DNA of 54,663 bases, from the NCBI GenBank assembly GCA_964390465.1, contig CAYMIJ010000015.1, positions 1 through 54,663 of the forward strand, in the 5' to 3' direction. The notes under the pieces were generated by a model. It was given only the letters and a program-made list of their open reading frames with translations. It was not told where the DNA came from and searched no databases. Shown one piece after another: positions 52,239-54,663 of this stretch (positions within the stretch are counted from its first letter, which is position 1; every line of letters starts with the position of its first letter). The translations under genes and the position numbers were made by a program. This DNA comes from JADZAI01 sp964390465 (lineage in GTDB: Bacteria; Pseudomonadota; Alphaproteobacteria; Micropepsales; Micropepsaceae).

Positions 52239-52526
52239 ATGAAGAAATTAGTACTCTCGGCTGTGGCCGCTCTTGCATTGTCCTCAGCCGCTCATGCCGC
52301 AGGTGGCGACATGGCTGAACTGACCTGCAAAGAGCTGATTGGGGTTGATGCAGAAAGCGCCGGCGTGATCCTGTTCTGGATCGATGGCTACCTGTCGCAC
52401 AAGACCGGCAACACTCAGGTCGACTTCGACGAAATCAAGAAGAACGGCGAAAAGATTGGCCAGTACTGTGCAGCCAATCCCGATGCCAAGGTTCTGGAAT
52501 ATGTCGAAGGCGCAACCGCGCACTGA
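52239..52526 (+). CDS. HdeA/HdeB-like periplasmic protein
   Basis: 95 residues. Signal peptide (M-K-K-L-V-L-S-A-V-A-A-L-A-L) cut before A-G-G-D-M. Mature part E-L-T-C-K-E-L-I-G-V-D, F-W-I-D-G-Y-L-S and I-G-Q-Y-C-A-A-N-P-D carries the two conserved Cys that make the HdeA disulfide. HdeA is an acid-activated periplasmic chaperone in enterobacteria; alphaproteobacterial members are poorly studied. AGGA sits upstream of the start. Confidence 0.88.
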   Translation: MKKLVLSAVAALALSSAAHAAGGDMAELTCKELIGVDAESAGVILFWIDGYLSHKTGNTQVDFDEIKKNGEKIGQYCAANPDAKVLEYVEGATAH

Positions 52527-52553
52527 TACACTGTTTGGCCGGGGGCTTGCGGG

Positions 52554-53309
52554 CTAACTGCCAGCAAGCCTCCGGGCCTCGGCCACTTCGGCCTCGCTCA
52601 GTCTGTTCAGTAATTCATTTTCCAGCGCGTCGTCTTTTGCGCCCTGTGCCTTGCCGCGCAGCAGCCAGACCAGCGCCATTTTCGGATCAGCCTGCACGCC
52701 TTTGCCGTCCGCGAGCATCCGGGCGACAACCATAACGGCCTGCGGCTCACCTGCTTCGGCGGCTTTCACAAACCACTCATAGGCGGCGGCTTCGTTCTTC
52801 GGGGTGCCAATCCCCTGTAGATTCATCAGCGCCAGATTGTACATGCCATCAATGTTTCCGGCCTCAGCGGCCAGGCGAAACCAGAACGCAGCGGCTGATG
52901 CATTCTGTTCGGGGCCGCCGCCCTCCCGAACCGTGCCTTCCGCAAACAGAACGCCCAGTCCGTAAAGCGCCGCCCCTTCACCGGATGCAGCAGCGAACAG
53001 CAGCATGGGCCGCGCCGCATCGCGGTCCGGCGCACCGCCTTCGCCCGACATCAGCATCAGGCCCAGCAGCGCGCTGGCGCGGGCATGGCCTGCATCGGCA
53101 GCGCGCTTCAGCCATATACGCGCCTCGGACTTATCTTCCGGCCCGCCGACGCCGTCGCGGTACATGCGGGCCAACATGAAGGCGGCCTCTGCATCTCCGG
53201 CCTTTGCCTGCGCCTCTGTCTGTGCGCGGTCGGCTGGCGAAACGGCAGCATCCTCAGCCAGCGCCGGTGCGGCGAAGGCCAGCATCACGATGAGCCATAA
53301 GGTTTTCAT
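52554..53309 (-). CDS. Sel1-repeat protein, secreted
   Basis: 251 residues from ATG 53309, which overlaps the thiE stop (ATGA). Signal peptide M-K-T-L-W-L-I-V-M-L-A-F-A-A-P-A-L-A. About five Sel1-like (TPR-type) repeats, for example A-F-M-L-A-R-M-Y-R-D-G-V-G-G and Y-N-L-A-L-M-N-L-Q-G-I-G. Probably a protein-interaction scaffold in the periplasm. Translated with thiE, although no functional link is evident. Confidence 0.9.
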   Translation of the reverse strand: MKTLWLIVMLAFAAPALAEDAAVSPADRAQTEAQAKAGDAEAAFMLARMYRDGVGGPEDKSEARIWLKRAADAGHARASALLGLMLMSGEGGAPDRDAARPMLLFAAASGEGAALYGLGVLFAEGTVREGGGPEQNASAAAFWFRLAAEAGNIDGMYNLALMNLQGIGTPKNEAAAYEWFVKAAEAGEPQAVMVVARMLADGKGVQADPKMALVWLLRGKAQGAKDDALENELLNRLSEAEVAEARRLAGS

Positions 53310-53950
53310 GCGCGAAACAGCGCGTTGAATGCCCGCACGGCTTCGCGCGGACCTTTGGGATGCTGCCACACGCCCGCGCTCACCGCCAGAAAATCGGCGC
53401 CGGCCGCGATCACCGGCGCTGCATTATCAACCGTGATCCCGCCAATGGCGACGCATGGCACCTCGAACATCTCGGCCCACCAGCGCACCAGATCGAGAGG
53501 TGCCGATGTCTTGGCTTCCTTGGTCTGCGTTGGGTACATGGCGCCAAAGGCGACATAATCCGCGCCGGCGTCAGCGGCTTCCATCGCCAGATGACGACTG
53601 TCGTGACAGGTCACACCGACAATCGCATGGCCGCCCACGATCCGGCGCGCATCGGCATAGGACGCATCGTCCTGACCTACATGCACACCGTCCGCGCCCA
53701 ATGACTTGGCGATGTCGGGCCGGTCATTGATGATGAAGGCGGCACCCGCCGCCTGCACGATGGGCATCAGAACATGCGCAGCCGCCAGCACCGTTTCATC
53801 CGGCACATCCTTCAGACGCAGCTGAACGCAGGCGACATCACCGCCCTTCAGCGCATCAGCCAGCACGGGCGCGAAAGCATCCACCTCAAAGGATGGCGGC
53901 GTGATCAGATAAAGCCGACAGCGATGCTCGGTGCTCAACGAAACGCTCAC
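53306..53950 (-). CDS. thiE: Thiamine-phosphate synthase
   Basis: 214 residues from GTG 53950, which overlaps the aldolase stop (GTGA). Joins HMP-pyrophosphate and the thiazole phosphate to thiamine phosphate. Q-L-R-L-K-D, F-I-I-N-D-R-P-D-I-A, G-A-D-G-V-H-V-G-Q-D-D, G-A-D-Y-V-A-F-G-A-M-Y-P-T-Q-T-K and A-I-G-G-I-T are all in order. No THI-box riboswitch in front, as expected for an internal operon gene. A longer in-frame start exists but would overlap fba by over 100 bp. Confidence 0.94.
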   Translation of the reverse strand: MSVSLSTEHRCRLYLITPPSFEVDAFAPVLADALKGGDVACVQLRLKDVPDETVLAAAHVLMPIVQAAGAAFIINDRPDIAKSLGADGVHVGQDDASYADARRIVGGHAIVGVTCHDSRHLAMEAADAGADYVAFGAMYPTQTKEAKTSAPLDLVRWWAEMFEVPCVAIGGITVDNAAPVIAAGADFLAVSAGVWQHPKGPREAVRAFNALFRA

Positions 53951-54663
53951 CCGATCTTCGGCGACAGTTCTCCCGCCGCATAGCGTTTCGCCATGGCGGA
54001 AAGCGGCAGCGCCTTGATCCTGCCCGCCATACCTTCCGCGCCGAATTCCTGGAAGCGCTGGACGCATACTTTGCGCATCGCTTCCTTGGCGGGCTTCAGA
54101 TAGGCGCGCGGATCGAACTCACCGGGCTTCTCGGCGAACACTTTGCGGATCGCGCCGGTGATCGCCATGCGGTTGTCGGTGTCGATATTGATCTTGCGCA
54201 CACCGTGCTTGATGCCGCGCTGGATTTCCTCAACCGGCACACCCCAGGTCTGGGGCATCTGGCCGCCATACTGGTTGATGATGTCCTGCAGGTCCTGCGG
54301 CACCGACGATGACCCATGCATCACCAGATGCGTATTGGGCAGGCGGCGATGGATTTCCTCGATCACATGCATCGCCAGCACCGCGCCATCGGGCTTGCGG
54401 CTGAACTTATAGGCGCCGTGGCTGGTGCCCATGGCGATGGCCAGCGCATCGACCAGCGTCTTCTCGACGAAATCGACGGCCTGGTCGGGGTCGGTGAGGA
54501 GCTGGCTGTGATCGAGCTTGCCCTCGAAGCCGTGGCCGTCTTCCTTCTCGCCCATGCCGGTCTCGAGGCTGCCCAGCACGCCCAGCTCGCCCTCGACCGA
54601 GGCGCCGACCCAGTGGGCCATGTCGACCACGTTGCGGGTGACCTTGACGTTGTAGTCGTAGTC
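53947..54663 (-). CDS. fba: Class II fructose-bisphosphate aldolase, C-terminal part
   Basis: The gene runs off the right edge; about 238 C-terminal residues are present. Zn2+-dependent reversible cleavage of fructose 1,6-bisphosphate in glycolysis and the Calvin cycle. V-D-M-A-H-W-V-G-A-S-V-E-G-E-L-G, A-M-G-T-S-H-G-A-Y-K (zinc His), L-V-M-H-G-S-S-S-V-P and K-I-N-I-D-T-D-N-R match the CbbA-like class IIB form. Leads an operon with thiE and the Sel1 protein. Confidence 0.95.
   Translation of the reverse strand, partial: DYDYNVKVTRNVVDMAHWVGASVEGELGVLGSLETGMGEKEDGHGFEGKLDHSQLLTDPDQAVDFVEKTLVDALAIAMGTSHGAYKFSRKPDGAVLAMHVIEEIHRRLPNTHLVMHGSSSVPQDLQDIINQYGGQMPQTWGVPVEEIQRGIKHGVRKINIDTDNRMAITGAIRKVFAEKPGEFDPRAYLKPAKEAMRKVCVQRFQEFGAEGMAGRIKALPLSAMAKRYAAGELSPKIG

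Noticed and set aside
53900..53960. Thiamine (THI-box) riboswitch before thiE
   Set aside because: thiE starts inside the stop codon of fba, leaving no leader for a riboswitch.

Overview
The window comes from a GC-rich (low-to-mid 60s % by eye) alphaproteobacterium. The strongest taxonomic signs are RcdA (DUF1465), a DUF1192 protein and TrcR (DUF1013), all typical of CtrA-type alphaproteobacteria, plus a PdhS/DivJ-like histidine kinase and a tRNA-His with discriminator A73 instead of C73. I cannot fix the order or genus. Most of the window is compact chromosomal DNA with short overlaps between neighbours (ATGA, GTGA, TGATG); I see no integrase, IS transposase, phage gene or cas gene.

Region by region: 1-1046, the 5' part of ccoN (cbb3 oxidase) with an FNR/FixK-type box upstream. 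1047-10414, acyl-CoA and branched-chain amino-acid catabolism: CoA transferase, CMD-family protein, HMG-CoA lyase, MmsA, MmsB, two tandem paralogous MFS carriers, acyl-CoA dehydrogenase. 10482-17940, a leftward four-gene surface cassette: a subtilisin-type (S8) autotransporter, a KpsE-like chain-length/export protein, a KpsT-like ATPase and a large glycosyltransferase-like protein, with no KpsM permease in the window. 18116-22931, a GGDEF-EAL protein, a cyclophilin-type isomerase, and a TerC carrier followed by two small proteins with Asp-rich tails. 23176-28145, a peptide-type ABC importer (OppB, OppC, fused OppDF) without a binding protein, then a nitronate monooxygenase-like protein.

28410-29715 is a visibly AT-richer three-gene patch (PD-(D/E)XK-like protein, two-TM protein, secreted protein) divergent from a WYL-domain regulator. 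30793-36213 holds a P-loop kinase, a ferric-iron-type permease and binding protein (convergent, no ATPase), and an AsmA-like protein. 36214-44839 holds a PAS histidine kinase, tRNA-His, copB-copA with a CsoR-like operator over the copA start, an MFS carrier, trcR, a quinone oxidoreductase, a DUF1192 gene and rcdA.

44840-45823, between rcdA and rpmE, is the most unusual stretch: a small GIY-YIG nuclease gene surrounded by REP palindromes. A 90-bp REP doublet occurs on both sides of the gene (84/90 identical), and two REPIN-like inverted REP pairs lie downstream. One arm of each pair keeps its stem through compensatory GG/CC exchanges. This layout parallels the RAYT transposase/REPIN systems of gammaproteobacteria, but with a GIY-YIG nuclease in place of the Y1 transposase. 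It is my best candidate for an undescribed system. The right end (46218-54663) carries a secreted protein of unknown function, an MsbA-like ABC exporter, a TolQ/MotA-OmpA pair, an inositol-monophosphatase-family protein, an HdeA-like protein, and a leftward fba-thiE-sel1 operon.
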